64,000 bases of DNA from Aspidiotus rigidus. Taxonomy: Eukaryota; Arthropoda; Insecta; Hemiptera; Diaspididae. Position numbers and translations under genes: made by a program. The DNA lies in the NCBI GenBank assembly GCA_035079385.1, contig JAVHKY010000003.1, forward strand, positions 27,853,501 to 27,917,500, written 5' to 3'. Under the pieces are notes generated by a model. That model was not told the DNA's origin. It saw only the letters and a list, made by a program, of their open reading frames with translations, and did not search any database. This document shows, piece by piece, positions 34,320 to 46,684 of this stretch; positions within the stretch are counted from its first letter, which is position 1, and every line of letters begins with the position of its first letter.

Positions 34320-34985
34320 AGTCAAATGCAGAACCACGGTGAGGTCGGGAAGATAGGGGAGGAGGACAAACTTCTTCCTCTCAGTTGTTCGGAGGGAGGG
34401 AGGGAGGGAGGGAAAGTAGTAACTCGCTGGAGAGCAGTTTTTATTTCCTTTTTCCGAATGAGGCTGTCAAAGTCAATGTTGAGCCGGTTGGCATGGGTCA
34501 GATACTTAAGGATGGAGACCTCTTTAGCGTGAGCATGAGGTGTGAGGGGAAGGGAGACTAAGCGGTGGATAAAAGAATTGAAAGCTACCATTTTATGGGA
34601 AAAGGAGCAATAGGACGACCCATTGACAAGGATGTCAGTGGTCATGTTCTTCCTATAGATGCCCATTTCAAGACTACTACTAAGAAGAGAAATAGTGATG
34701 TCAAGAAAATTTATCTTAGAGCCTCCGATCTCGATCGTAAATTTAATGGAAGGGTAGAGATCATTCATGAATGCGAGGAGGTCGTAAATATCTTGTATGG
34801 GTCCGGTCCAGACGCAAAGTGGCGCCAGAGGAAGATGGGGTTGAGGAGAGGATATCCCGATTGGAAGAGGTTGTCCTCCAATCTGGACATAAAAACTTCG
34901 GAAATAAGAGACCCCAGTGGTGATCCAATGGGGATGCCAACGTCAGGAAAATTACGTGCAACTGCAAACTTGGCACCCACGTAGT
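34320..34985 (-). pseudogene. PLE-5: reverse transcriptase fragment lacking its YVDD motif
   Basis: On the - strand it reads NFPDVGIPIGSPLGSLISEV, FMSRLEDNLFQSGYPLLNPI, FLWRH, then directly the sequence after the catalytic box (GPDPYKIF, in an altered frame). It continues in another frame with MNDLYPSIKFTIEIGGSKIN, FLDITIS and FNSFIHRLVSLPL. Compared with the other copies, the YVDD-encoding bases are missing between WR and the following Trp-Thr-Gly region. It belongs to a different PLE subfamily from PLE-1 and PLE-6. The nuclease was not found. Confidence 0.78.
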
Positions 34986-36969
34986 AGAAGACTCCTCTGT
35001 TGTGTGTTTTAAAGTTTGCGTGTCTGAGGACACTTCAGCTTGGCGGTTGCCAAGACGAAGAGGGGGTTTCGCCGAGGAGAAGTTGTTAATGCCGGTGTTA
35101 GAGGAAACGGAAGGCCCTGCACATGTCACACAAACTAACGCGCAGGACCTTGTATAAATTCTGATGTTTCCAATCTTTAAGAGTCGGCATTAATGAATCA
35201 TTTATTTCCGGTCTAGTGAAAATTTTGATGCCTAGGTAGTCATGTAGGTAGAAAGGATGTGAAGATTTTCCGAGTTTCAAGCATAAAGGTCGAGAAGATT
35301 TGAAGTCTAACGTTACAGGGTTGGAGTTTTTATAGATGAAATTAGTGATTAGATACGGGAAAATATTTCCTAATATCAATCTTTGCAATCGATTAAGAAG
35401 GCGATAATGTAGTTGAAATTTCATCAGCAGAAACGTTCTTTCCGAAATGATGCTTACCTAATTTTATCTAAATATATCGCATCATTATTATTGGAATAAA
35501 TGTTTCAATATCAGAGCCCCAAGTTGAGCTATTTTCAAGTTCATCTGCGGCATTTGCTCTTTTTTTTCATTCCGATAAAAATCAGTCAGAATTTAGGCTG
35601 TGAAATGAGGTTCGATTGAGGACAAGAGTGAGGAAAATAAAGCCGCAAACTGAACGAGCTTTCTCTAACGACACTACCATATTCTAATACTAGTTTCATT
35701 CAAGGCCTTCACGTGAAAACTTTGACTCAACAAAATTCGCAATGTACTAAGTTTAGATCGGGTTTGTCATTCTGATAAAATGACTCGGTAAAGTACGAGT
35801 AGGTATACGACGTTGTCTCCTTTCGTTCCGAAATAGAAAAAAGGACACCTTAGCCACCTAATTCTCCGTTTCACCATGATTTAGCGCATGAGTCATGAAA
35901 TTGCGCTTTACCAACAAAACTGAGAAACGAATATTACCTTATCAAAGGTACCTAGATATTTTACAATCTTGAATGCGAAGTTAATATCGTAAACAAAATT
36001 AAATCTCCTCTTATTTGCGGGGTGCAGCGCGACAAAACTAGGAAAACTTGAAATTACTATTCGAGCGTATCGTCGAGTCGCGTCGTTTCTTGAGACAGAC
36101 ACTAGAAAGTCAGAATTAGACTGAACAAAAAATCAGATAGGGAAAATGGGACTTAACTAAGTATGGTACAAATTGTCTCGTAAAATCATGCGACTCCAAA
36201 CTGATGTAAACGTGATCTGTGTATGTCTTGTGTGGGTTGACTACGTGTACCCAGTCGTACACAGACGCCGACTATTTATAAAGCAAGAGGAATATTATCT
36301 ATTGATAGCCTATAAATAGCGTGCATGACTCGTGCTAGTAATTCCCTCTTTACAAAATGTTATTATGTTATGTTTACAACCAGTGCGCCATTACATAATA
36401 TATAAGTTTACTTCAACAATGAAAACCTAAGGGAGAAAAATATGAACACAAAAGGGAACATGACCGACAATCGGCTCATGAATTCCAAAGGCACAAATCA
36501 CATACAAATAATATTTCCGTCCAATATATAGCAATTCATATATTGAAAATAGATCATTTCAGCCTTCAAGTTCGCGTAGAAATTGAGCTCAGGTTTTCCT
36601 TGTCGTTGTTTAATGTTGTAAGAAAACTCCCGAATTTGTCAAAAATTTACCACTCAGAAAAACTGTAAAAGAAGACTCATTTTAGAAGAAAGATTGCCGA
36701 GACCGTCTATCTTTTGATTAAGGGAATGCTCCTCGAGACTCCGGGAATCTCGGCGCTGCGCTCAAAAGAAGCGCGCTTTCGAGTCGGAGCTTAAAATTTT
36801 ATCAAGATCCTTCCTCAGAGGAACTATCTGTCCAAGCCTTCTGATGATTTCACGATCTTAACGCGAATGACTACCTTCCTCTATAGTCCACAAGGGTGTC
36901 TGATAAATGCAACGCCGATATCGACTTGACTCGACGCTCAACTTGGCTCCAAACGAAATATTTAAAAAT
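34986..36969. other. No gene recognised
   Basis: A 108-residue - strand frame (35098-35424) has no domain that I recognise. It contains the dispersed CCGGTGTTAGAGGAAAC string near 35090. The rest is AT-rich sequence with short ORFs. Confidence 0.4.
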
Positions 36970-37953
36970 GGGAAATATTAAACTGCACGAAAAGAAAAAG
37001 GCGTTTGAACGAAAAATAGCAGCACAAAAAAATCATCCAAAATAACGAAATAACAAGTGGCGGTAACGAAAAGTGGGAGTATGTTTACGAAATAAAAAGA
37101 GAAATACAAGAAATTTTCAGAGTGTTTTCACGAAAAATAAAATTAAAAAAATAAGAAGGAATGAACGTTTGCCCGCCGGCTAATTTTTAAATAAAGTTTT
37201 AGTCTTAGTCAGGCAGTGGTCAAAAGAACGAAATCCACATTCCAAAAATAGCATTCCATTCGTCGACGTACCAGATATTTCTTTGCCGCTATGGACTGCC
37301 GCTTATCAGTGGGCTGAAGCTGATAAAGCAATTCTGCGACGCCCTCACGAGGAAGAAAGTTGTACGGAGTACCCTGTGGCAACAGGAAGCAGTAAGAATT
37401 GTATTTGGGAAAAAGAACTGTCCAAATTTCTGAGAGGCGACGACAGATGGCAACCGTCCGACGACTTCAAAGCCCGCAAATTCAGTGTCTAGACCATAGT
37501 CACCAACAGAGCAAATTTGCGGGAATCGAAATGCACATGCTCCCCTTCCCTTTTAGAAAAGTTGGCAGTGTAAGCATACGGTGGGGTGTGCATTCGGTTG
37601 AAGCTACTACCAGTGCCACCTGAGGCGAAAACACTTCCTCTTGGCCAAAAAAGAAAAGGTAGCAGACCGAGTAAAGCCAAACCCGCTCTTGTGGTGCAAC
37701 ACATTTTTAATCATAGATTGATTTTTTAGTTTTCAACTTATTTCATAATTGAAGCGTATGCTTTATTTTTCGGTCAAAAGTTTTAATTTTTCGTGATTTT
37801 TTTTGTTTTTCTGTTTAATGTACTCTTTTTATGTTCATGTACCATTTTTAATGTTGATTTTTATTTTTTTTCGTGAAATGATTCTTAACCGCTTAAAGAC
37901 TTTTTTTTTCTCGTGATTTCGGACTTTTCATTTCGTGCGGAAAAATCCCACCC
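36970..37953 (+). mobile_element. MULE copy 2, 984 bp, internally deleted
   Basis: The left end GGGAAATATTAAACTGCACG and right end TTTCGTGCGG, AAAAATCCCACCC match the 10566-14173 MULE. Possible but imperfect 9-bp flanks are TTTAAAAAT and TTTTGAAAA/T. It lacks the foldback and MITE of the larger copy, so it shows the state of the family before those were added. Confidence 0.72.
37170..37715 (+). pseudogene. MULE transposase C-terminal fragment in copy 2
   Basis: The text LPLWTAAYQWAEADKAILRR, WEKELSKFLRGDDRWQPSDD, FKARKFSV matches fragment 1 of the 10.6-kb MULE and keeps 11 residues that are deleted there. It ends at the conserved basic block (about 37630-37705, RPSKAKPALVVQ-like). A stop at 37490-37492 and frame slips separate the parts. 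Confidence 0.65.
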
Positions 37954-38169
37954 TTTTGAAAATTAACCCCGGCGAATAATTGGCGCCAAATTGACGATGG
38001 AAGCAGGTGAATGTGTGAAAATTCACGTCGTGTTAGACGATGGACTCGTAGTGAGAGATCGACTTCAGCACCGTATATGATCGAAGGGCAAAGTTACGGA
38101 AATTCTCGAATACAAAAATTTTTATGGTGAGGCGTGGAAGAAGTGAACGAAATTCCTATACTCTGTTCA
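37954..38169. other. Unclassified sequence between MULE copy 2 and the satellite-bearing element
   Basis: No recognisable coding or repeat structure. Confidence 0.35.
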
Positions 38170-39104
38170 CGTTAAGAAATTTTCTGGCATAGCCAAATAA
38201 ATGAAGATCATGTTCCATGTCTTTTATATTTTATCAGTCATCTTGAAATATTTCAGTCTAGGCTTCTACTAGGTCAAGTGTTCGTGAGATATTATTCGTT
38301 TACCCTTTTACCTATCTTGGCGTCGTATAAGTCTTGTATGAGAAATATTTTGAGGTAATTGTGGGTGTTCTATATTTTGAGGTATCACCTTTCGTGGGGC
38401 GAACGAGCGGAGCGAGTTCGCCCTTGCTGTTGTATTGGAATGGTATGAGACAATTCAAGTTTTCTATGAGAAATATCAGGTATCGCCTTTATGAGAAATA
38501 TTTTGAGGTATCACCTTTCGTGGGGCGAACTCGCTCCGCTCATTCCCCCCCTGTCTCGCTGTTGTATTGGAATGGTATGAGACAATTCAAGTCTAGGGGA
38601 CTTGGAAAAATTTCGTCTATCCAGCCATATGTGATAGGAAGAGGGACTTAGAAAATTTTCTAATTATTTAATTATTTAATTATTTAATTATTTAATTTTA
38701 ATAATTAATTATTTAATTATTTAATTATTTATTTATTTATTTAATAATTATTAATTATTATTATTACGCGGGGTGTACTCGCGAATTTCTGAATCACCCG
38801 CGGGGTAAATACCTCTTGGCGTCGTATAAGTCTTGTATGAGAAATATTTTGAGGTAATTGTGGGTGTTCTATATTTTGAGGTATCAACTTTCGTGGGGCG
38901 AACTCGCGGACCTGTCGTGGGGCGAACTCGCTCCGCTCATTCCCCCCCTGTCTCGCTGTTGTATTGGAATGGTATGAGACAATTCAACTCTAGGGGACTT
39001 GGAAAAATTTCGACTATCCAGCCATGTATGATAGGAAGAGGGACTTAGAAAATTCTCTAATTATTAATTATATTAATTATTTAATTATCTATTTATTCAT
39101 CTAT

Positions 39105-39144
<40 letters not shown>

Positions 39145-40010
39145 TAATTATTAATTATTATTATTATTACGCGGGGTGTACTCGCGAATTTCTGAATCAC
39201 CCGCGGGGTAAAAATGTGCACGGACGCACGGTAATTATTTAATTATTTAATTTTAATTTTCAATTAATTATTTAATTAATTAATTTATTTATTTATTAAT
39301 TAATTTATTTATTTATTTATTATTATTACGCGGGTTGTACTCGCGAATTTCTGAATCACCCACGAGGTAGAGATGTGCACGGACGCACGGTAATTAATTA
39401 TTTAATTATTTAATTATTACTTAATTAATTAATTAATATAATTATTTATTATTATTACGCGGGGTGTACTCGCGAATTTCTGAATCACCCACGGGGTAAA
39501 GATTTGCACGGACGCACGCACGGTCTCTCTTGACGGGGGGGAGGGGGGGGTGTACTCGCGAGTTTCGAAATCGGGGTCCGGCGAGAGAAAAGACATGGAA
39601 CATGTCAATTATTAATTATATCAATTATTTAATTATTTATTTATTTATTCAATTATTTAATTATTTAATTATTTAATTAATTATTTATTTATTTTTTTAT
39701 TTATTTATTTATTCATTCATTTATTTATTTAATAATTATTAATTATTATTATTTATTTAATTATTAATTAATTAATTAATAAATTAATTAATATAATTAA
39801 TTAATTAATATAATTAATTAATTAATATAATTATTTATTATTATCACGCGGGGTGTACTCGCGAATTTCTGAATCACCCACGGGGTAGAGATTTGCACGG
39901 ATGCACGGTCTCTCATGACGGGGGGAGGGGGGGAGGAGGGAGAAAGGGGGGCGGTGTACTCGCGAGTTTCAACATCGGGGTCCGGCGAGAGAAAAGACAT
40001 GGAACATGTC
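38170..40010. mobile_element. AT-rich satellite-bearing element, copy 2
   Basis: It starts with the same AGAAATTTTCTGGCATAGCC as copy 1 (about 21231) and ends GACATGGAACATGTC at 40010, as copy 1 does at 22158. Inside are CATGTTCCATGTCTTTT (38212), two units with GGCGTCGTATAAGTCTTG (38318, 38818), 45-bp-family units at about 38590-38655 and 39000-39055, long (ATTT)n and (AATT)n arrays, and five ACGCGGGGTGTACTCGCG-type blocks (38765, 39169, 39328 with GGGTTG, 39456, 39846). An internal terminus (GACATGGAACATGTC, 39594-39608) suggests two tandem elements. Confidence 0.68.
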
Positions 40011-40039
40011 AAAAAGTACAACTCGTCATGTCACCTGGT

Positions 40040-41015
40040 GGTTCTTTTATGACTCAGGACTTTCCCAGGATCGATTTTTTTAATATTTGGATGACTTTGC
40101 GCCGTGAATGTCCTCAACGCGATGACGAAGGCACGTTTGATACCGCCTCGAACTTGTTCTATCAATTGTACCTGCTTTTCGGTATTAAGTACCATACTGT
40201 CATCCTCTGCTACGCGTTTTGTTGCCCAATAAAAGAGGGGATACGAATCTAAGAATGTTCACAGCTGCCCAAGCCTTGGACGACACAAATTCACAACAAA
40301 TATGCTCTTGCGATTTTAAGATCGTTGTCATAAACGAGATCAGTGCAATATTTCCATCTGTGGTTATTGGCAAATGCCTATTCCACTTTTCCTAAAAAGA
40401 GCAGAAGCACGCAAAAGGAGGCTACTGGCAAAATCTGCCGGGCCGTTGAGAGGATTTCCGGACCCGGGAAAAAACTTTATCTGCGGAAAGAAGTTGGCTT
40501 CAAAAAGAAGGAAAAAAGGGGGAAAAAGCAGGTTCCTTCAAAAACCCGAGCCCTAGAACAAAGTTATCAAATTACCCGCCGCCCTTCCGCTCTTGCGTGT
40601 GTTTCACCAAGCGATCTTTCTGAAGCTTTATGTTGACGCACAGTTGGAACCCGTCCTCGACTACATCATATCGGTCGCCGCGGGAGGCTTGGAAGGAGGA
40701 GACCACAATATGACATCGAACTGTGGAACATTTATGAGAAAACGTTAAAAAATGATCCTCGTACTAACGATAGAGTAGAGGCTGCTCACAGGAACTCGAT
40801 TGTTCCCATCCATCACACTGGTCCTTCATTTCCATACAACGGAAGTCCCACAAAACTAGGGACTTGGAATACATCCACAAGTCGAGCAAGGCATACCACC
40901 TCCCACTAAGAAAAAGAAATACGTCACTAGCAGCCAACGCTTACGCATGATAATCCAAGGTTTTGACAACAGGGTCTGCTTGGGGTACTTGAGGGAAGTA
41001 GCCAACAATCTGTAG
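40040..41015 (+). pseudogene. Second-family MULE transposase (FLYWCH-type), decayed
   Basis: In changing frames: NLFYQLYLLFGIKYHTVILC, YAFCCPIKEG; then FTAAQALDDTNSQQICSCDF and FPSVVIGKCLFHFS, where CDFK holds the second catalytic Asp and GKCLFHF the following C...H pair; then LPAALPLLRVFHQAI, QLEPVLDYI; then YDIELWNIYEKTLKNDPRTN, DRVEAAHRNS; and VCLGYLREVANNL. This order is that of the insect MULE transposase associated with FLYWCH genes. At least four frame changes make it nonfunctional. It begins about 30 bp after the satellite-bearing element, which may have truncated it. Confidence 0.78.
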
Positions 41016-43277
41016 TACTTTTTAACTACGATTCACAATTTATCTCTCCTTCCCTTTTAAACTGTGACCTCTTTTTTTCGCGACAAATTGAGGTCTCGCT
41101 TTCGCCCCAATATGACTTTGTGCCAAATCATTGACACCAAAGTGATAGGGAACCATCTTTACCATTTGCAGCTAAATTTCCGTCCCTATGCATAGGAATC
41201 AAAGTTCTTTCAAGTTTTTCCTCTTCAGAAGATGGGCTTAGATAGCCTTTCTACCTCTAGAAAGTTCAGAATTAAGTTCCTTCCCCGCCTCAAATTAAGG
41301 TCTCGCCAAGTTATTTCGCGCCGAAGTGACTTAATGCCGAATCATCGGCGCCAAACTGATAGGGAACTATCTTTACTGTTTGCAGCTAAGTTTCCCCTCT
41401 TTGCAAAGGAATCAAAGCTCAAAATTTTTCCAAGTTTACTCTCCTAGAAAAGTAGACGTGGATAGCCTTTCCAGCTCTAGAAATTCAAAATCAAGTTTCT
41501 TCCCCGCGATAGAAGTTAAAATTAGAAATTTTTTCAAGTCTTTCCTCTATATTAGATAATTCCCTCTGTCTATAAAGGAGTCGGAACTCGACATTTTTCT
41601 TAGTCTTTTATCTTGATAGGGATTAAAGTGGAAGAGTTTCTTTCGTCCACTAAAGAAGTCACAATAGGAACGTGACCGTCAACATTTTTACAAGTCTTTA
41701 AAATAAGTCGAGGTTGTCCAGACATAAACGTGCATATTTTGGGGGTATAAATTCGTCAAAATCTTCCTTTTGATATATTTAGATATTCCGGAAATATACC
41801 GTCCTTGAAAAGCATTAGGTATTGCGATTTGGAATTAATGCGAAGTCTATTATTGGACGAGCAAGATAGAAATAAATACTCGATGAGTCCATTGTATCTC
41901 TTTTTCCATAATAGATTTATTTGTGATACCTTGTTAGTAATATCGTTGTAGATAGTGAACCGTCAAAAATATTATGGAAACAAGTACGATGCGAGATCGT
42001 GAAAACAAATTTGACGAAGTCGAAAACTTATAAGCACAACGTGAGCGTAATTATAAACTTTCTTGAACCTTACCACAGATTCAAGGTATTTCTGGCGTAC
42101 AAAACGACTTTCTAAAGCACTTTTGATACTTCAGCATATACTTTATAAGGCCTCGTGAAGATTGTCAATCTGTCCCCTCGGAGTTCTTGTAAGTGGGGGA
42201 TCTCTTAATAACAATACAATTATACAGTTCGGAAAGAAATTTTTTTCGCTGACATCGAAGTCGGGAAAGTACGTTATTCGTACCTACGAAGAAACATTGC
42301 GAACCGGTTCATTTCGAAAATATTTGTTCGGAGATCATTTTTAACACCTAAAAAATACAAATCAATTCTTTCTATGTTGAAGACAATATTATTGTTGATA
42401 TTAGGCGAGCGAATTTTTCAAGTATCGAAAAACATTTAGAGAAAAGGGAACAAAAGTATCACCTTAAGCGACATTGAAAGTTTTTGTAGCTTGAAGAGAG
42501 TACTAATCGAGACTAATTTTACACCGAATAACGTCAAGATAACGCACCGAGAACAAAGTATGACCGATTAGTTTCATTGTAAAATTGTATCGCGTCATAA
42601 AATTGAAATTGTCGGTAATAGCACCACTTTTTGACGTATTCATCGAAACTCGAAGTCAGATCGAACGAGTATCCGATCCTTATATCGTACCGTGCGTAGA
42701 CGTGCTCGCGAATTTCTTTCCATATCTTATGAGGACAATGTCCCCTATTCCACGCTTTCCTCGCATTCTCCTCTTCTCGCCTATATCGATGAGTTACACG
42801 CATACGGAACATTAATTTCGATGTTACTTCTATTTCATCATTTTTCAGAGCTCGACGCTCGGCAATATTGCCGTCACAGTACTTCTACGAGAACACATTT
42901 ACTGCTGTGATACCGTTGTATACAGAACTACTAAATGTAAATGTGCATCATGGCATTTGCGCGTCTGGAGTTCATAAGATATAAACCGACCCGTGATGAG
43001 GTTCCATTGCCCGGCTTCACGATAGGTACCGTCATCGTTTAACGATTGACATTCGAGTTTTTATCTAGCCTATCCTTTAGAAATCAGAAATTCCTTCTTT
43101 AAATTAGACAATTATATCACTAGAAAATTACTTGAAAATATATGGGTCTTGGTCAACGCGTTTTCTCTCAGTAAAAGGAAAAATCATTGTAACATCGCGA
43201 AGTTTTCGGTACACTAAGATGGCAAAACAATAGGTATGTCATATTCCACTATTAAGTGAATACAAAAACAACATCTA
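41016..43277. other. No gene recognised; relic of the 45-bp repeat in the first part
   Basis: From about 41180 to 41720 there are diverged units such as AAAATTTTTCCAAGTTTACTC and GTCGGAACTCGACATTTTTC, probably an old 45-bp-family array. Between 41720 and 43277 only short frames occur. The 92-residue frame at 42534-42812 (-) shows no recognisable domain. Confidence 0.45.
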
Positions 43278-43315
43278 CAAGGCGAGGTGGTCGAATGGAT
43301 GCTGAAGTGTTGGTA
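43278..43315 (+). pseudogene. tRNA-like 5' half (Ser/Leu type)
   Basis: The text GCGAGGTGGTCGAATGGATG resembles the acceptor/D-arm of a class II tRNA (A box TGGTCGAATGG). No anticodon arm, variable arm or B box follows, so this is at best a fragment. Confidence 0.3.
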
Positions 43316-43571
43316 AAATTATTCAGGATATAGAGTAAGCATACGTAAGAGAGAAGAAAAGTGGTATCTTGTTGCTTGTTCTAGACTAAGCAAAGATACG
43401 AAGTCCAATCATAGAACAGAATTGAAACATTCAACACCTAGACTAGATTATCTTACTACTTCTTTGAATTCTAATTACTTGCGCTGAAGTTTGCTAATTA
43501 GTTCATTACATTAATTCATAATGGTTGAGCACTACTCCATCGCTAATAATAAACTAGGTAGTCTACTGAAG

Positions 43572-43764
43572 CATGCGCGGATCCAGACGATCACTTTGGG
43601 AGAGGAAACAATCCAAAAAAAGTTTAAAGGACCTTTTTTTTTACATTTTCTTCGATAATACAGATTTTTTGTTGTCTTTTTGGTTTTTTGGGGATTTTTT
43701 TTTTTTTTTTTTTTTTGGGGGGGGGGGAATTCCCCCATTTCACCCCCCCGTGGATCAGTGCCTG
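43572..43764. mobile_element. MITE with central G-run/C-run, 193 bp
   Basis: The flanks CTGAAG (43566-43571, 43765-43770) are direct repeats. The ends CATGCGCGGATCCAGACG and CCGTGGATCAGTGCCTG are degenerate inverted repeats of the CAGGGGCGGATCC type. Inside, a poly-T, a G-run and a C-run are arranged as in the element at 51853-52025, so the two are one family. The superfamily is uncertain (hAT-like). Confidence 0.62.
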
Positions 43765-43770
43765 CTGAAG

Positions 43771-44115
43771 TCATACTTGAAAGGGTCGTCTCCGGTGCTG
43801 GAGGAAACAAAATTAAATGCATACTCCATCGTCGAGGACGCGACACAAGCGAATAATAAACTAGTCTAAAATTGATGACAAGCAGAACGCTCGAAAACTC
43901 TAGTGAGAATGTTGGTGGACAAACAGTGCTCAGGTCTACCCAACGAAAATCACAAGAAAACTCTACCACCAACGAATCTCTCTTCTTTTTATTCATTCTC
44001 TGCAGAAGTCCAATCAAGGCAGGATCCTCCCACTACCACAAAATCCTCTGTTAACCGGCCTCTACCAAAGATTTACTTAGCCAGACCCCCAAAGCTATAC
44101 ACGTGGCCACCCCAC
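43771..44115. other. No gene recognised
   Basis: It contains the dispersed string CCGGTGCTGGAGGAAACAAA near 43794. A 161-residue - strand frame across 43532-44017 passes through the MITE's homopolymers and is not a credible gene. Confidence 0.4.
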
Positions 44116-45303
44116 GGTGTAATAATAAAAAATTATTATTTCTTAATGATCAATAATTAAAATTAATTAACATTGAAAAATATAAACTAATTATTAAAAT
44201 TAAATAAAATAAATATTTAATTTTAATCAAATATAAATATAAATATTTTAATTATATCTAATAAAATTATTGGAATAAACCAGTAAATATAACTTTATAA
44301 GGTCCAAAACGAAATTGAATTAATCTTATTATTTTTCGTTCAATCGATAAAAAAAATCCTATCCTAATTAATATTAATAAAATTAAAATTAATAATTTAA
44401 TTCATTATCATTTTGTATTTAAATTCTAAATTTATTATAATACATAACATTGAATTTTCCAATTCAATAACTATGTTTCGACTTATTCAATAATATTGAA
44501 TTGACGCGCAATACGTACATATTAAAATTAAAATTTAATTTTAATATAATTTAAAATTCTACTTTTAAATCTTTATAATTAATTTTTTAAAAATTAATAA
44601 TTTTACTAAATAAATTATAATCAATTTAAATTTATTTATTGATTAAAATAAATTGATTTATTATTATTTAAAATTTTTTAATAAATAAAATAATTTTTCG
44701 TTATTAATTTCAATAACCATACATAAATAAAATCAATCGTGTATTTTCTATTTAATAAACAAATTACTTTATTAAATTAATACCGCCAAATTAATCAATT
44801 TTAATAAATCTTCATTATAAATTTATTTTAATAATATTTTAGGGTATCTAATCCTTTACCTATTTTAAAAATTATTTTTATTATTAAAATTTTTATAAAT
44901 TATTAAAAGATTTCATCCAAAATAATAAAATTTAATATTATTTTATATTTTATATTTTATTAATAAATTATTAACATTGTTTAACTGCTTAAGCTTGCAC
45001 AATATTATATAATGATTAATCAAATTTAAATATTAAAATTAATTTTAATTAATTTATAAATCATAAATATTATTTATTTAAATAATTAAATATTAAATTC
45101 AATAAAATTAATTACCATTTAAATATATTATATCAATATTATTAATTTTTCTTATCAATTGAATTTTTTTTTTTTCAAAGTATTAATTTTTTGAATTAAT
45201 TATGAATTAATTTCCTTAAAATTATATATTTTTTAATTCATTAAATTATTGTTAATAATTTATATAAGAAATTAAAAATTTCAATCAATAATTTAAATTT
45301 ATT
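44116..45303 (-). pseudogene. rrnS: NUMT: mitochondrial small-subunit (12S) rRNA and flank
   Basis: This is a block of extreme AT content with sharp borders. On the - strand it contains, in the right order, conserved 12S landmarks: GTGCAAGCTTAAGCAGTTAAAC-like (about 44980-45000), AGGATTAGATACCC-like (AAAGGATTAGATACCCTA, about 44840), ATTTGGCGGTATTAATTT (about 44780-44798), GCGCGTCAATTC (about 44501) and AAGTCGAAACATAG (about 44471-44484). The gene's 3' end is near 44440. The segment to 44116 would be the adjacent tRNA-Val/16S side in the usual insect order, but I could not prove that. A nuclear location is shown by flanking nuclear repeats. Not functional. Confidence 0.85.
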
Positions 45304-46684
45304 TCCCAGGGTATCGACTACCTTCTACAGTGCCTTATCTAATGCCAAATGGCCACTAGACCGGGCTCAATTTAATCAACAACTACCATATACAATACAT
45401 TCAACCATACATGCACTCAGTTCCACGCTTTGATCCAATAACAAGGCAAAGCAGCCGTATTTTATGCCTATGATCATTAGAATTTCTAGCCTAGATACCT
45501 ACATCTTCATGTGAGCGTTTACAATTATATTTCATTTTGTAGAAAATTTGATGCTCTACAACTTTTATCTCAAACTTTTTACTCTAAAACTTGATCCAAG
45601 TTCAATACGGTCTGTAAAAGTGCAAAAAACAATGGTTTTTCCAAAATTTGCACTCTTTATTCGCGCATTGAGCCTGAACGGCTAGATTTAGGCTAACATA
45701 TGAATACCTCATTTGGTAGGGAATTTTAAGCTCTACAACTTTTACTTGAAACTTTTTCCTGTAAAGTTAAAACGCGACAAGATATTTGCATAAAACAGAT
45801 TTTTGGTGTATGGAACCCCTGCGGAAAGGGGATCAGCACCTCCCCCAATGGTGGCAACATATCTCATTTTGAAGTAACACACCCAGAAGTCAATGAATGC
45901 AAAAAATAACTGGGTGAGCGTAGACGAAGAAAATGTGTCTGTATCGTGACTGGTTTTTCCGGTCAAGTTTTTTTTTGTCCATATTTCATGAATTTGTCTT
46001 GGAAATGAGAGAAAAAAGTCGATGAATGTAGAAAATGAAAATGTGTTCTAGGATCACACTATTTGTATACCCAAAAACCAATCATGTTTTTTTGTTAATA
46101 TTTCATGAATTTGTCTTGGAAATGAGAAAAAATACCCCATGCGTTAAAGTTGATATGTGTGTAGCTTATTTGTGTGACTTTATAAATTGGTTCACATATG
46201 AGGGTTAAAAATAGAGAAAAATGATACAAAAGTCCTAAAATTTTTGAACCTGTGAAGAAGAAAAATAGAGTGAAATGATTCATATTTACTTTGAAAACAG
46301 TCAAATATTCGGTATGAAAAATTAGAAGATTTCTACGATTTTTGGTGAAGTTGAAAAATGGGGTAAATGGGGTCTGCGCTATAGAAATCAGCTAGTGCGC
46401 TAGAACATACATTGTATATCTACTTTTACAGTCTGTGTTCTGTCTTCTGTCCTGCAGTATGTGTAGGCCATACCGTGTGACAACTTTCTAAGAGACTCAA
46501 GAACACGAAAAATCTGTCAGAGACGCTCAAGCTTCAACTGAAGCAGGTACTTCCATGGAACCATTGTCTGTGTTCGCCAAAAACCTAATCAAGAATGGTC
46601 ATACTTTCGATAACTTGAATAATGCTTGTCTCTTGTGGGTGGCAAACGATGAGAGGAAAAGATTGATTTGAGAAAGTATTATTA
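45304..46684. other. No gene recognised; short tandem-like noncoding repeats
   Basis: Two related blocks (about 45535-45660, 45715-45800) share 'GCTCTACAACTTTTA..T..AAACTTTTT' text. Two more (about 45965-46040, 46085-46140) share ATATTTCATGAATTTGTCTT. No coding domain seen. Confidence 0.45.

Noticed and set aside
42534..42812. 92-residue - strand frame as a host gene
   Set aside because: No recognisable domain, no splice or homology evidence, and an overlapping opposite-strand frame of similar length.
43278..43315. Functional tRNA-Ser/Leu gene
   Set aside because: Only the first third resembles a tRNA. There is no anticodon stem or T arm downstream.
43532..44017. 161-residue - strand frame
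   Set aside because: It runs through the MITE's poly-T, G-run and C-run and has no domain.
44116..45303. Functional rRNA gene
   Set aside because: It has the AT content and landmarks of mitochondrial 12S only, inserted among nuclear transposons, so it is a NUMT.
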